The translations under genes and the position numbers were made by a program. Below, piece after piece: positions 20,792 through 30,282 of a DNA stretch of 64,000 nt (position 1 is the first letter of the stretch; every line of letters begins with the position of its first letter). Origin of the DNA: Nannochloris sp. 'desiccata' (lineage: Eukaryota > Chlorophyta > Trebouxiophyceae > Chlorellales > Chlorellaceae); contig JAGTXX020000013.1 in NCBI GenBank assembly GCA_019044685.2, positions 310,001 to 374,000 of the forward strand, read 5' to 3'. The notes beneath the pieces were generated by a model, which worked only from the letters and a program-made list of their open reading frames with translations, was not told the origin of the DNA and ran no database searches.

Positions 20792-23700
20792 CTAAGGAGT
20801 CGTCGATGACCATCGAGTAAACAACGCATTAGCAGCAGCAGAGGCAGAAGATAATGCATCTCCCGCTCCTCCACCACTCCCGCCAGCGCCCGTTTTCCCA
20901 GCCAAAGCTCGTTCCATATCTTTCGGACTAAACTGCAACAACCGTGCCAACACAGGCAGCATATGACTTTGTGAATTCAACTCACCAGAAGCAAAACTCT
21001 CTACTAAAACCGCTTTTAAATAATCTATATCAACTTCCGCTCTTTTTTGTTGTCTCCTTAACTCAGCAATCTCCTCTTTTAACACTGCAGTTGCGGTATC
21101 TCTCAAGGCATGGGTACGTTCACTATCATTTAATTCAGCTTCTAGGACTCGAATATGGTCTTCTAAAGATGCACCAGCGTTGAGAATAATGCCTGGTGGT
21201 GGAGCAAGGGGGCCGGCAGACACCGACACCGACCGAGGGAGTGGTGGCAAGCCTGATGATGATCCTGCTGTCGGACTAACAGCTTTAGCAGCAGCAACAG
21301 CATTTCCATTATCTTCCTCTTCTCTAGTACCTCCTTCAGCGTCATCTAAACACGTAGCCATGGGTTCAATTTCAGAAGAATATGAAGGATCTCGACGGTG
21401 GTGTGGAACCATCGGGGCACTACCAAGGCTAGCAATACCCCTTCCAGTACCGCCACTACCAGGGCTTACTGGCGGAGACAATGTGACGGCACTCATCCCA
21501 CTGCCTGCCCGTTCAATAACTGACTGCCTCTCCCCTGTTTGATGCTGTTGAAGGTGATCCAGATTTTCCCCACCGATCTCCGCTGCCCCGAATGCAGTTC
21601 CCCTTGTTGGAATCGTTGTTGCCGCTGCTGCAATGGCCAAAGAGGCTTCTAGCTCAGCAATACGTTGATGGGCTGCGTCGATATCAGCTCGAAGACGGGA
21701 AGTTTCCTCTGCAGCTGCTGTAGTTGCAGCAGTGAGTTGCTCTGTGGCGTCTTGACGGGCAGCATCTGATACAAGTGCACGTTCAGCTGCGGTGGCGGCT
21801 TCCTGAAGAGCCACAGCGTTCTCTTCCAGAAGGCTGTCAACCTGGTGTTGAAGCTGAAGAGCATCATAAGAAGGTGGTGGAGGAAATGAAGGCATTGAAG
21901 CAGCAGCTTCAGCAGCAGCAGCCTCAAGCTCATTGATACGCTGAGCTAGAGTAGCCTTTTCAGCGCCCAATGTCGCTGCTTTTTCCTTCAAAGAAGATAC
22001 CTCCTGTTCAGCTGCTTCCAAGATACTACGCATATGGTAAAATTCAGCTTGTACAGCAGCCAATTCTTCAGATATTGCTGCTTTTTCAGCTATGCTTTTT
22101 GTTTCCGCTTCCTCGACAGCTGCTGTAATGGCGACAGCAGAGCTTGCTTCTGATACAACCAATTGCTCCTTAAGACCCGCCATATCAGCGTGTACCGCCT
22201 TCAACGCGGCAGCAGCTTCATCTTTTGCTGCTTCTAATTGCCGTTGCAGTTCTTGTGCACCTTCACGAAGCCATACAGCTTCCTCTACTGATGCCTCTGT
22301 CGTTGCCTCTCCTGCCGTCTTTGCTTCTTTAAGCTTTGTTTCCAGCGCTGCCGTCTCTTCTCTAAGGGAATCGACCTCTTCAGCGTGTTCACTACGCAGA
22401 CGGGTCAATTGGTCTTGTAAAGAGTCAACTTGGGATGCGTGCTGGGCGTGCTGGGCCTCTAATTCAGTGCGGAGTTCCTCCAAAGCCGCAGCACGGCCAG
22501 ATTGAGCTGCCTCTACCTCTTGCTGTAAAGACTCCAAATGGACCTCTTTTGCTCTTAAAATTGACTCTAAGTTGTCTATTTTGCGTGTTAACTCTTCGGA
22601 AGCAGCAGAGACAGCATCATCAATGGAAACTTGGGCTGCAGCAGAGGCTTGTTCCACGAGCGCTGCAGCAAATGCATTTTGCCGAGCTATTTCATTTTGC
22701 AAGGCTTCACTTTCTACCTTGTGCTGGTTTTCAAGTTCATTTTTTAGCTCTACAAGAGCAGCAGCATGGCTCGCTTGAGCTAGTTGAAGCTTCTTTTGAA
22801 CTTTTGCTTCAGCCGCTGCAGCGCTGGACTTTTTAACGAGCTCTACTTCAGCCTTGAGTTCAGCTATTCTGCGTTGATCCTCTTCAGAGGATGCAGTAGA
22901 CTCTTGCATAGATGAAACAGCTTCTTCCATTGCTGCTGCAGCTGCGGTTGCTGCTTCCCTGGCAGCTATCGCCTCTTCCAACTGACTCTGGAGGCTTTGA
23001 ATTTTTTGATTACGTTGACTTTCTTCTTCTTGCCCAGCTTCTATACGCTGTTGTAATGCCTCCAAATCAGCTTGTAAACGTGCATTTTCCGTAAAAAGCT
23101 GTTCAGATGCCTGGAAAGCAGCAGCTGTTTCAGTAGCAACGCTGGAAGCAGCTTCTTCGGTGCTCGCTTGGGCGGTTTTCATTGAAATAATTGTTGCCGA
23201 CAGCCCTTGTATCTCTTCCTGAGCTTGCTGAGACGCTGCTTCAGCTGCTTCACGAGCAGCTACAGCTACCGCCATATCCCCTCGCAGTTTTTCAAATGCT
23301 TGCTGTAGAGAAATGAGCTCTTGTTCTTGAGAAGCGGAAACATTCTTCTTTGCTCCAACAGCCGCAGCAGCAGCAGAGGCGGCAGAATGGACAGCTTGTT
23401 CTCGCTCTTTCAGCAACTCTGCTTGAAGCAATTCGATTTGTTTACTTGCTGCATCAGCTACTTCAGCGTGTTCTTCTGCTGTACGAACAAGAGCTTTCAA
23501 TTCTGCTATCTGCTCTTTAAGCTGTTCATTTTCTGCAACCAGCGCTGCCAATCTCGGCTGCGCCACCGAGCTACTGTTACCAGCATCGGCACCGTCTGCT
23601 TGATTGATCAGGCCTTGTCCATTGGAACGAGGGGTACTGCTAGAAGTAAGCTGATGCACTTGGTCTTTCAGGCGTTCGTTTTCATCTGCGGCAGCTCTGA

Positions 23701-24031
23701 GACGATCTCTAAGAGCTTTGTTTTGGATCTGCACTAGTCTTAAGGCGTTTTCATTTTCGCTTGCGAATTCATCCGCTGGGCGGTGATCTGTAGTTGCTAC
23801 TGTGAAGACATTGATGCAGGGTAAGGAGGGGTGAGAGATCGAAGAGAGAAATAATTAATGCGAATTTAAGTTTCGTTTGAAATTGGGCAGTTGAAGTGAT
23901 CAAAATTATCTACCTGTTCCTTCTTGTGACTTCTGTGCATATTTTTGTTGCTGTTCTTTCACTTGTGCTGCGAGTTTGGTGCCGGCTTGCTGCGCTTTTG
24001 CAGCCAAGTCTTTAAAATTGAACTTTTCCAT
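20792..24031 (-). CDS. GRIP-domain golgin, long coiled coil
   Basis: Two exons (24031-23914, 23799-20792) join in phase 1, giving 1041 aa. GRIP golgins tether vesicles at the trans-Golgi through Arl1. The N terminus MEKFNFKDLAAKAQQAG is followed by about 700 residues of heptad-rich, Ala/Glu/Gln-rich coiled coil (about 60-720). A Ser/Pro/Gly-rich linker follows, then a short coil and a C-terminal GRIP-like domain (about 962-1005) with IDYLKAVLVESF, MLPVLARLLQFS and PKDMERAL. The domain contains the GRIP-type Tyr in the YLK motif. The last 30 residues are Ala/Ser/Gly-rich. Alanine content is very high (many AAAA runs), so alignment outside the GRIP domain will be unreliable. The GRIP call is by pattern only. 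Confidence 0.82.
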
Positions 24032-24263
24032 ACTTTTTCAGATCAACAAAAGGGTTAAATTATTTCCATCGCATGGATAGCCAACCTGTGATGATTGGAA
24101 ACTAGATATACAAATAATTTGAAAGACAGTTCGCAAGGCAACTTGCTTCACAACCTCTTTAAATTTGTAAAATGAAATTCTACAGCCGCTGAGCGTTCCC
24201 GCTATGCTTTCAAGTGCTTGAGTCACATTTTATGTAATACAGCAAAAAAGAAAACAAGAAAGA

Positions 24264-26126
24264 TCAAATTAATTCCCAAACCGACTTTGACGATTGCTGC
24301 CGCAGCTCAGAAATTCGATGCTGCGTCTCCTCGTCTTCATCTTCATCTTCTTTCTCGCCTGCCACCTCCATCCCCCCGCCACCCATCAGTTGCACTTCAC
24401 TAAATTCACTGTCCTGCCTCGCTTCCTCTTCGAAAACCCCCCTGTCAATACTCCCTTCTATAATCTGTTCTTCTTCGTCAAACTTTTCTTCTTCCTCCTC
24501 TTCATTCTCAGTGCTTTCCTCCACTTCATCCTCCTCCCAGTCCTGAGGCTCTCTCCCACCTCCACCTCCTTCTTCCCCATTTACCCCATCCCCCATGCCT
24601 TCCCTTACACAAACCAGCGGCATCCCACTGTGTTTTTCTTCCAATTCCTTTAATCTTTCACATAAATCTAGATACTCTTCTTTGTCTTTGCAGTAGAAGC
24701 CTAACGCTAATGACGGATCCAAAGAAGAAAGCCACATAGTCCGCAGCACGTCACAGCTACACGTCTCCCAGTCTGATGTACACGTTGCAGCTGGTTGAAT
24801 TGTATGTGGATCGAGGTATAATAGACTCTCCCCCTGGCAGCCTACGACGTAAACTGACGATCCAGGTCTTCCGCCAACAATACCCACGCTGTGCGGCATG
24901 GCAAGGACAGCATGAAGCTGGGGAAAGTAGACTGGGTTGAGTTTCCCTATACCAAGTACCAGAGGAATAAGAAGTAATACACCTGTATTGGTTTCGTTGG
25001 TACTGGAAGTTCTTTCTATGTTCTTCCTTTCTTCCTCCCCTCCAGAGAGTGGATGCTTGAGAACATTTTTATTCTCCAATGTCTTTTCTACCTCTACACC
25101 CTCATTTACCTCGCGAATTGCTGCAGAGGTGGGAGGAGCAGTGGCGCTTTCCTCATCACTACCACCAACATCACCGCCATCTGCGCCACTACTCTCAAAA
25201 TAAGAGAGATATCTATCGATGCCGAGAACAGGGGCGCCACCTCCAGTTCCCCCAAGAACAGCTATTTTAAGACCTTTTAATAGGCCAGAGGAAGATGCAG
25301 CAGCTTCTAAAGCACGACAGCCAGTAGAAGGGCCTAGCCATCGCCCAGGAAAAACACTGAAGAAAAAAAAAAACACAAAAAATAATTCATCACCAACTTA
25401 TTTCAATATTCTTAAATAGCTTTTAAAAGCATCAAAATAAATGATCACTTACCCGCACTCTGCTCCATAGTAGCATATATTATGAATGGAAAATGGAGAA
25501 TTTGCTTCCGGCACGTCCCAGAATAACCTTAGCACCTCAACCAACTCGGACGGCGGCTCAGAAGTAGCTGCCTCCGCTCCTTCTCCTGCTGGTGACAGGG
25601 TTCTTGTTGTTGTTGTTCCAATTAAATTTGTTGTATTTTCAGACTGTCCTACATGTTGGACTGCCTCTAAGGGCCACCTCCAGTGTGGGCCAAGCAGGTG
25701 CCTGACCATCGTCTGGGCAGCTATCATCTGTACAGACCTCAAAGTACATCCCCAACCGGCGTCGGTTTTTAAAAATGTTATTTTATTTTCTCCAACAGGT
25801 ATAGGAGTGAAATCTGATCTATACGTCATCCATGGGGTAGAATGAAAATGATGGACAAGGTGGGAAAGGACCTCTCGAGCTGCTGTTTCGTTTTGCGTTG
25901 TGGTAGGGGAGTAGGTCTGGCCTAGCAAGGATACCGGTAGATCTAGTGAAAGCTCTGCCCGTTGCAAGAGGGAGGCAACCTTGTCAAACCTAAGCGCTCG
26001 AGAGACGGAATAATATGCATGTGCAGCACCCAGACGTAGGGTCTCAAGAGCAGAGAGAGTTTCTTGGTGAGGTTGGGAGGGTAAGAGATTGGGAGATTCA
26101 AATTGAAATTCATTCGGAGATCTCAT
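24264..26126 (-). CDS. ATG4: ATG4 cysteine protease (autophagy)
   Basis: Two exons (26126-25453, 25356-24264) join in phase 2, giving 588 aa. ATG4 trims the ATG8 C terminus and later delipidates it. The catalytic Cys is about residue 127 in TDAGWGCTLRSVQM, preceded by the family stretch TYRSDFTPI. The Asp/His pair is at about 406 and 408 in GESLLYLDPH, preceded by SVGIVGGRPGSSVYVVG. Between the two halves lies a linker of about 80 residues rich in Glu, Ser and Thr. The C-terminal 150 residues are strongly acidic and end in SVWELI, which fits an ATG8-interacting W-x-x-I motif. An upstream exon is possible because the frame is open past the ATG back to about 26216. It converges on no gene; its 3' neighbour on the same strand is the golgin. 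Confidence 0.9.
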
Positions 26127-26488
26127 GACGCCAAATAGCAAATCTGGATCTAGTGCTCTATCGTATGTATCCGAGTATGCGTTGCAAACATGGTATATGG
26201 ATACTACTGTAGCCTAGGTTGTTTTAAGTGAGGGTTTCGCAGCTTGAAGCGCAACAGCTTCTGCGTCCAGCCGGTCGGCAGCAAAATTATAAGAGCTTGA
26301 TCTTCACAATTCAATAGTTAATTCTTAAACCCAATTATGATTTAAAGGCAATGTGCTGCAGAGCAGTTGGGTTGGATCAGCTTTGAAACCTTCATAATTT
26401 GATCACTTCATTTTACATTTGAATTAACTTGCAAAACTTATAAATAATTATTTATCTCGGGTGTGCCATTTGCACTTAGTACACTATT
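26127..26488. promoter_or_regulatory. divergent 5' region, ATG4 / SRP54 M-domain protein
   Basis: 362 bp of mostly AT-rich sequence between two divergent starts. It may also hide a short first exon of ATG4. I saw no defined regulatory motif. Confidence 0.35.
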
Positions 26489-27394
26489 ATGTCATTCTCA
26501 ACTGTACCACGCCTGACAAGTCGTCTTTCAACCATCACTCACCAACTCACCTCTCTTACAGAGGCGGCAACAATGCTGGCACCTCTTGCCGTCACCGCCA
26601 AGCTCACTTTTCTTTTTCCAGTCCACTGCAACCACCGCTCTTTCACGTCCGCCCCTACCCCCAGAGACCAAGACAACGAAAAAATAGACTCATACACTGA
26701 GAAAGGAGGATCAGGTGGCGGGATCTCCTCTTGGGTAAAATCAAAAATCCCCTTTGCCCTGGGGGGAAATAGGGAAGAGGTTACCCAACTAGAAAATCTA
26801 AGCATCGATGATTTTAGGGAAGGCCTTAAACAAGCTCGCCGTATGGGTGCCTTGACTGGCTTTGCTTCAGGTACATCATCAGCCTCAGATCCTGCAGCAC
26901 AGGGTACTTTGCGCCTATTTGAAAATATAATCACCGCCATGACGCCGGAAGAAAAAACTGAAGCGGCAACGCAGTTTAGTTCGTCTTCAAGAGAGCGTAT
27001 CGCAGCGGAAGTGGGATGTTCCGTGATGCAAGTTGATGATTGTGTAGCCAGGTACCGGTGGATGAGGAGTATGACGGTACGCATGGCACAATTAAAGAAA
27101 GACGGAAAAGAAATGCCGAAATCTATAGATGAGTTGGAGGCCATGCTTGGAACGTGGAAGCAACATAAGCAGCTGAGAACAACAACAAGTGCACCGGTAT
27201 CACCAGGATTGAAGGCTAGTAGTACTATTGGTAGTTCGAGTGGTGGCATAGAGGTACCGATAGATGCTGTAAGCAGATTAATAAAAGGAGAGGCTAGCAA
27301 TCAGCTGTGTGGTCTGGCGGGGCAAAATGTCGGTAAAAATACAAAATGTCCATTGACGAAGAAATCCTATAAAGCATGCTGCGGGAGGAGGTAG
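26489..27394 (+). CDS. free-standing SRP54 M-domain-like protein, probably organellar
   Basis: A single-exon frame of 301 aa. The middle (about residues 105-230) matches the M domain of signal recognition particle SRP54: LENLSIDDFREGLKQARRMGAL, then LFENIITAMTPEEKT, then the RNA-binding-type SSRERIAAEVGCSVMQVDD and VARYRWMRSMTVRMAQLKK. In full SRP54 this region binds SRP RNA and signal sequences. No GTPase NG domain precedes it. The N terminus (MSFSTVPRLTSRLSTITHQ) is Ser/Thr/Arg-rich, resembling a mitochondrial or plastid presequence. The C terminus ends CPLTKKSYKACCGRR, with an upstream Cys, resembling a zinc-binding SEC-C motif. It could act in membrane insertion or ribosome contact in an organelle, but that is inference. 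TGTAA follows the stop by 20 nt. Confidence 0.75.
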   Translation: MSFSTVPRLTSRLSTITHQLTSLTEAATMLAPLAVTAKLTFLFPVHCNHRSFTSAPTPRDQDNEKIDSYTEKGGSGGGISSWVKSKIPFALGGNREEVTQLENLSIDDFREGLKQARRMGALTGFASGTSSASDPAAQGTLRLFENIITAMTPEEKTEAATQFSSSSRERIAAEVGCSVMQVDDCVARYRWMRSMTVRMAQLKKDGKEMPKSIDELEAMLGTWKQHKQLRTTTSAPVSPGLKASSTIGSSSGGIEVPIDAVSRLIKGEASNQLCGLAGQNVGKNTKCPLTKKSYKACCGRR

Positions 27395-27712
27395 AGCAAT
27401 TAATTCATTCCTAATGTAAGAATATCGACATTTGTCTGATTTAATCTAATAGTCTTTACATTGCACGAACAAAGAGGCAAGGAAGGAAATACAAAGAGGC
27501 AAAACAAGAAAATGGCGGCGAGAATCCAAAAACGACGATTTTCTGCTCGGCTGCCTATTTCATCTTTACAAAAACTGTGCACATAATATGAGAGAGAGAA
27601 TAGAAGAAAGGAGCGAGAGAGAGATTGCGAGAAAAAGAGGGTTCAACTACAACCTTTTTAATTGATTCTAGTATCCATCAAACTATATAATTTATTCTCT
27701 TTAGGGGGCAAT
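27395..27712. other. 318-bp convergent 3' region
   Basis: Shared 3' ends of the SRP54 M-domain gene and the type II membrane-protein gene. TGTAA occurs at 27415-27419 on the plus strand and TTACA at 27456-27460 for the minus strand. A GA-rich tract lies near 27590-27640. Confidence 0.4.
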
Positions 27713-28652
27713 TTAAGGCCCCGGAGCAGCAGCACCATCCAATTCTAGACTCAAATCCGGTCTATCTGGAGAAATGACAAAGTTCTGGCACGCAGCAGTT
27801 GGAGGAGCGACAGCAGCATTGCCATCACTAACAAAGGCTGGGCTAGTTTCTTGGGTTAAGATAGTTGCTCCACCGGCATTGTCACATCCAGGGAAGTTGC
27901 CAGCTGCCTGTGTATCAGAGACCCAAGGGAATAACACCCATCCCAGTACGTCTTTACTAGGAGTACATCTCTGGACACCGGTAGAACGTGGCACTGTATC
28001 GTCGATTAAAGGGATGGTGATGTCCTCTGTGATGTCAACGCAATCATTGGGGCGGTTGAATGGCACTTGAGAATCTGCTTCGGGGTAAGGGTAGATAACA
28101 GGGACGTTCTCTCGTTCAAAATCTCCATAGTATTGATTAGGAAGGGCTGGAAAGAACCGTAAAGAAGATAGAATGAGGGATTAAACAAATATATGGAGAA
28201 TGATGACGATGATGATGATGATGATGTGATCAACGAAAGAAAACAATGCTTTGCTACTTACTTTTATAGTCTTTCTGGCGAATGCCCTTGGAAGCGAATA
28301 AAAGGCCAGTAAAGAAGCCAGACAAGATGGCGTATAGGACCGTGAAAGCTAGGAAAATGTAACCTGCAAACAAGCGGAAATGTTGACGATAAGTGCTTTG
28401 GAGATTTTCAAAACGTGGTAAGGCTATGAGCAAGCGCATTGCGCAACAACTGGTATAAAAACTGACCCCAATTCCTCCAGGTATTTCCCCAGAAGCCCTT
28501 CTTGAGCGCAGCTTTGTCTATTGTGAGACTAGGGACCTGCATGAGAGAAAAAAATATGCGATTATCAAATGTTTCCGGGCAGCCTTAGCCTTGATTGGTT
28601 CTGACTATGACATGAGTAACCGAACTGAGTAGAGAACAGCGCTTACCTTCAT
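27713..28652 (-). CDS. 203-aa type II membrane protein, unknown function
   Basis: Four exons (28652-28647, 28536-28467, 28363-28262, 28146-27713) join in phase, giving 203 aa. The first exon is only six coding nucleotides (ATGAAG). A short basic N terminus (KVPSLTIDKAALKKGFWGN) precedes one hydrophobic helix (about residues 28-50, IFLAFTVLYAILSGFFTGLLF). The rest is about 150 residues, presumably on the outer or lumenal side, with four Cys (in NDCVD, QRCTP, PGCDN and AACQN) that could form two disulphides. Topology and size recall the beta subunit of Na,K-ATPase, including the IRQ/YxxLPNQYYGDF region after the helix, but this is a weak resemblance. The consistent splice phases support a real gene. 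A (GAT)n run lies in intron 3. Confidence 0.65.
28201..28227. repeat. (GAT)n repeat in an intron
   Basis: About nine GAT/GAC units lie in the third intron of the 203-aa membrane-protein gene. Confidence 0.85.
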
Positions 28653-28758
28653 GTTTTTGTTTAGTTCGCGGGCACTTGCCCTAGCTTTGCTAGCAAATTA
28701 CTTTCAGTCAATCGCACACTCAAGAGGCTATATGCTTGCGTGTTGCAGTCTCTTAAAT

Positions 28759-28980
28759 TCAATATATACCGATTATTGAAACGTGGCACTGGACCCTCTG
28801 TTTCTCCTGTTTAGTAACCGGAATATTGAAGATGCTTTGAAAGGCACCCTGAGTCACTGAGGCCAGGTGCAATGTAAACCCTAAAACCCCAAACTTTGTC
28901 CAGACAAACCAACTGGTCAGCAAGAACAGGCTGGCTACTACAAGCAACCTCTGCCAGTATAATAGTAGGAAACCTTGCAT
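28759..28980 (-). CDS. possible 73-aa membrane protein
   Basis: An ATG-started frame of 73 codons with a strongly hydrophobic first half (LLVVASLFLLTSWFVW, then VLGFTLHLASV) and a short basic tail. It lies between two minus-strand genes, in a stretch that otherwise has no gene. I have no family match and no splice support, so it may be spurious or one exon of a larger gene. Confidence 0.25.
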   Translation of the reverse strand: MQGFLLLYWQRLLVVASLFLLTSWFVWTKFGVLGFTLHLASVTQGAFQSIFNIPVTKQEKQRVQCHVSIIGIY

Positions 28981-29128
28981 AACATCACATTGCTAATGAT
29001 TTAGAAGACGCAGGATACGCAGCTATAATCTAAGAAACATGTTTAAGGATCCGCCGAAACGGCACTGTCTCTGCCTGAAAGTGATGCCTCTCAATCATCA
29101 CATTAAGGGTTGCGCTTGGTGAAATATA

Positions 29129-29152
29129 TTACTAATATATTACTAATATATT
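29129..29152. repeat. short tandem TATTACTAA repeat
   Basis: Two near-identical copies of an ATATATTACTAAT-type unit occur in tandem in the intergenic DNA downstream of the methyltransferase gene. No function is evident. Confidence 0.6.
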
Positions 29153-29237
29153 TCTACACGCTGCACTACAATCTGGAAATACTTTACAGGCCCAGCAAAA
29201 TTCCTTAAAAAAAAAAAAAGGAAGAAAAGTCCCGCCG

Positions 29238-30032
29238 TTATTTCAACCGCCGACACAAAGTCACGCCATCTCCAATAGGCACTAAACTCACATCAACCCT
29301 CGGATCATTCACTAAAAAACCATTCAATTCCCTTAATGCTCTCGTTGCCTTATCTTGTACCTCAGGATCACCTACTTTCCCGTACCAAAGTACATTATCT
29401 ATTGCTATCGTCCCGCCTGGTCGTACTAATTTCAATAGTAGTTCATAATATTCTCTATATTTTCTCTTATCTGCATCTACAAATGCAAAATCGTACCGGT
29501 CAAATTGGTCCCCTGCATCGACTAATGCATTAAGCGTGTCTAGGGCTGGACCTATGCGGGCTTCTATCTTATTCTCAACATCTGCTTCCTTCCAGTATTC
29601 TTGTGCCATAGTCATTGCAGCTGGATCCCTATCACAGGCTAGTAAATGGCCATCTGGAGGTAAAGCAAGAGCCATGGCAACGGAAGAATAGCCAGTAAAG
29701 ACACCGAGCTCGATTATTCGATGGACACCAAGAGCACCGACTAGCCACGAGAGGAAGGCGCCTTGTTCTGGACTGACTGCCATGCGTGCTGCTTGTGGGA
29801 AACGTTGGGCGGTATCGTTTCGGAGTTTTTCTAGGATTGGGGGTTCCCTGGTGTGGGCTAGGATGTAGTTATATAAATTATCTTGGACTTTTTGTTTATT
29901 GGCGGCGGCATTGGCAATTGGATCGTCACTAGGAAGAGCTGGACAAGCAAGGTTTCGAGGCGATGGCGAGGACACATTTTGCATGTAATGTGTTAGATCC
30001 TGAAGAGTGTAGAAAATTCGGGTTAGAATCAA
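29238..30032 (-). CDS. SAM-dependent O-methyltransferase, CCoAOMT family
   Basis: An intron-free frame of 264 aa. The family transfers methyl from S-adenosylmethionine to catechol-type hydroxyls and needs a divalent metal. Landmarks run in order from about residue 85: QGAFLSWLVGALG, the SAM-binding glycine region IIELGVFTGYSSVAMALALP, the acidic LACDRDPAAM, the metal-site region YDFAFVDADKRKYREYYELLL, and VRPGGTIAIDNVLWYGKV. The C terminus VPIGDGVTLCRR is typical. The substrate cannot be told from sequence: plant CCoAOMTs act on caffeoyl-CoA, while algal and bacterial relatives use various catechols. Residues 1-40 have no clear targeting signal, and a later in-frame Met is possible. TGTAA on its strand (29188-29184) follows the stop. 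It is divergent from pyrophosphatase. Confidence 0.92.
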   Translation of the reverse strand: MILTRIFYTLQDLTHYMQNVSSPSPRNLACPALPSDDPIANAAANKQKVQDNLYNYILAHTREPPILEKLRNDTAQRFPQAARMAVSPEQGAFLSWLVGALGVHRIIELGVFTGYSSVAMALALPPDGHLLACDRDPAAMTMAQEYWKEADVENKIEARIGPALDTLNALVDAGDQFDRYDFAFVDADKRKYREYYELLLKLVRPGGTIAIDNVLWYGKVGDPEVQDKATRALRELNGFLVNDPRVDVSLVPIGDGVTLCRRLK

Positions 30033-30282
30033 GCCAAGTAGGCAGATGCAGGAAGATTATAAAGCAAACGAAATCGCACATGTGGCGGCCGGCTTAGAGC
30101 ATGTAACGATCGTGTCTGCCTGCCTGCAGCACTGATCGCTGATCGTAAAATCATCATGAGTTTTTGGAACGCAATGTGCGTCAATTTGAAGTCATTTATA
30201 ATAATTCAATTAGCAAGAAATGGGGATAAAATGCCACTGCCCTGCCCACCACCGTCCTCTTTAATTCATTTAATTGATCACG

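Noticed and set aside
26539..27300. 253-codon minus-strand frame over the SRP54 M-domain gene
   Set aside because: Antisense shadow; the plus strand shows a clear family pattern.
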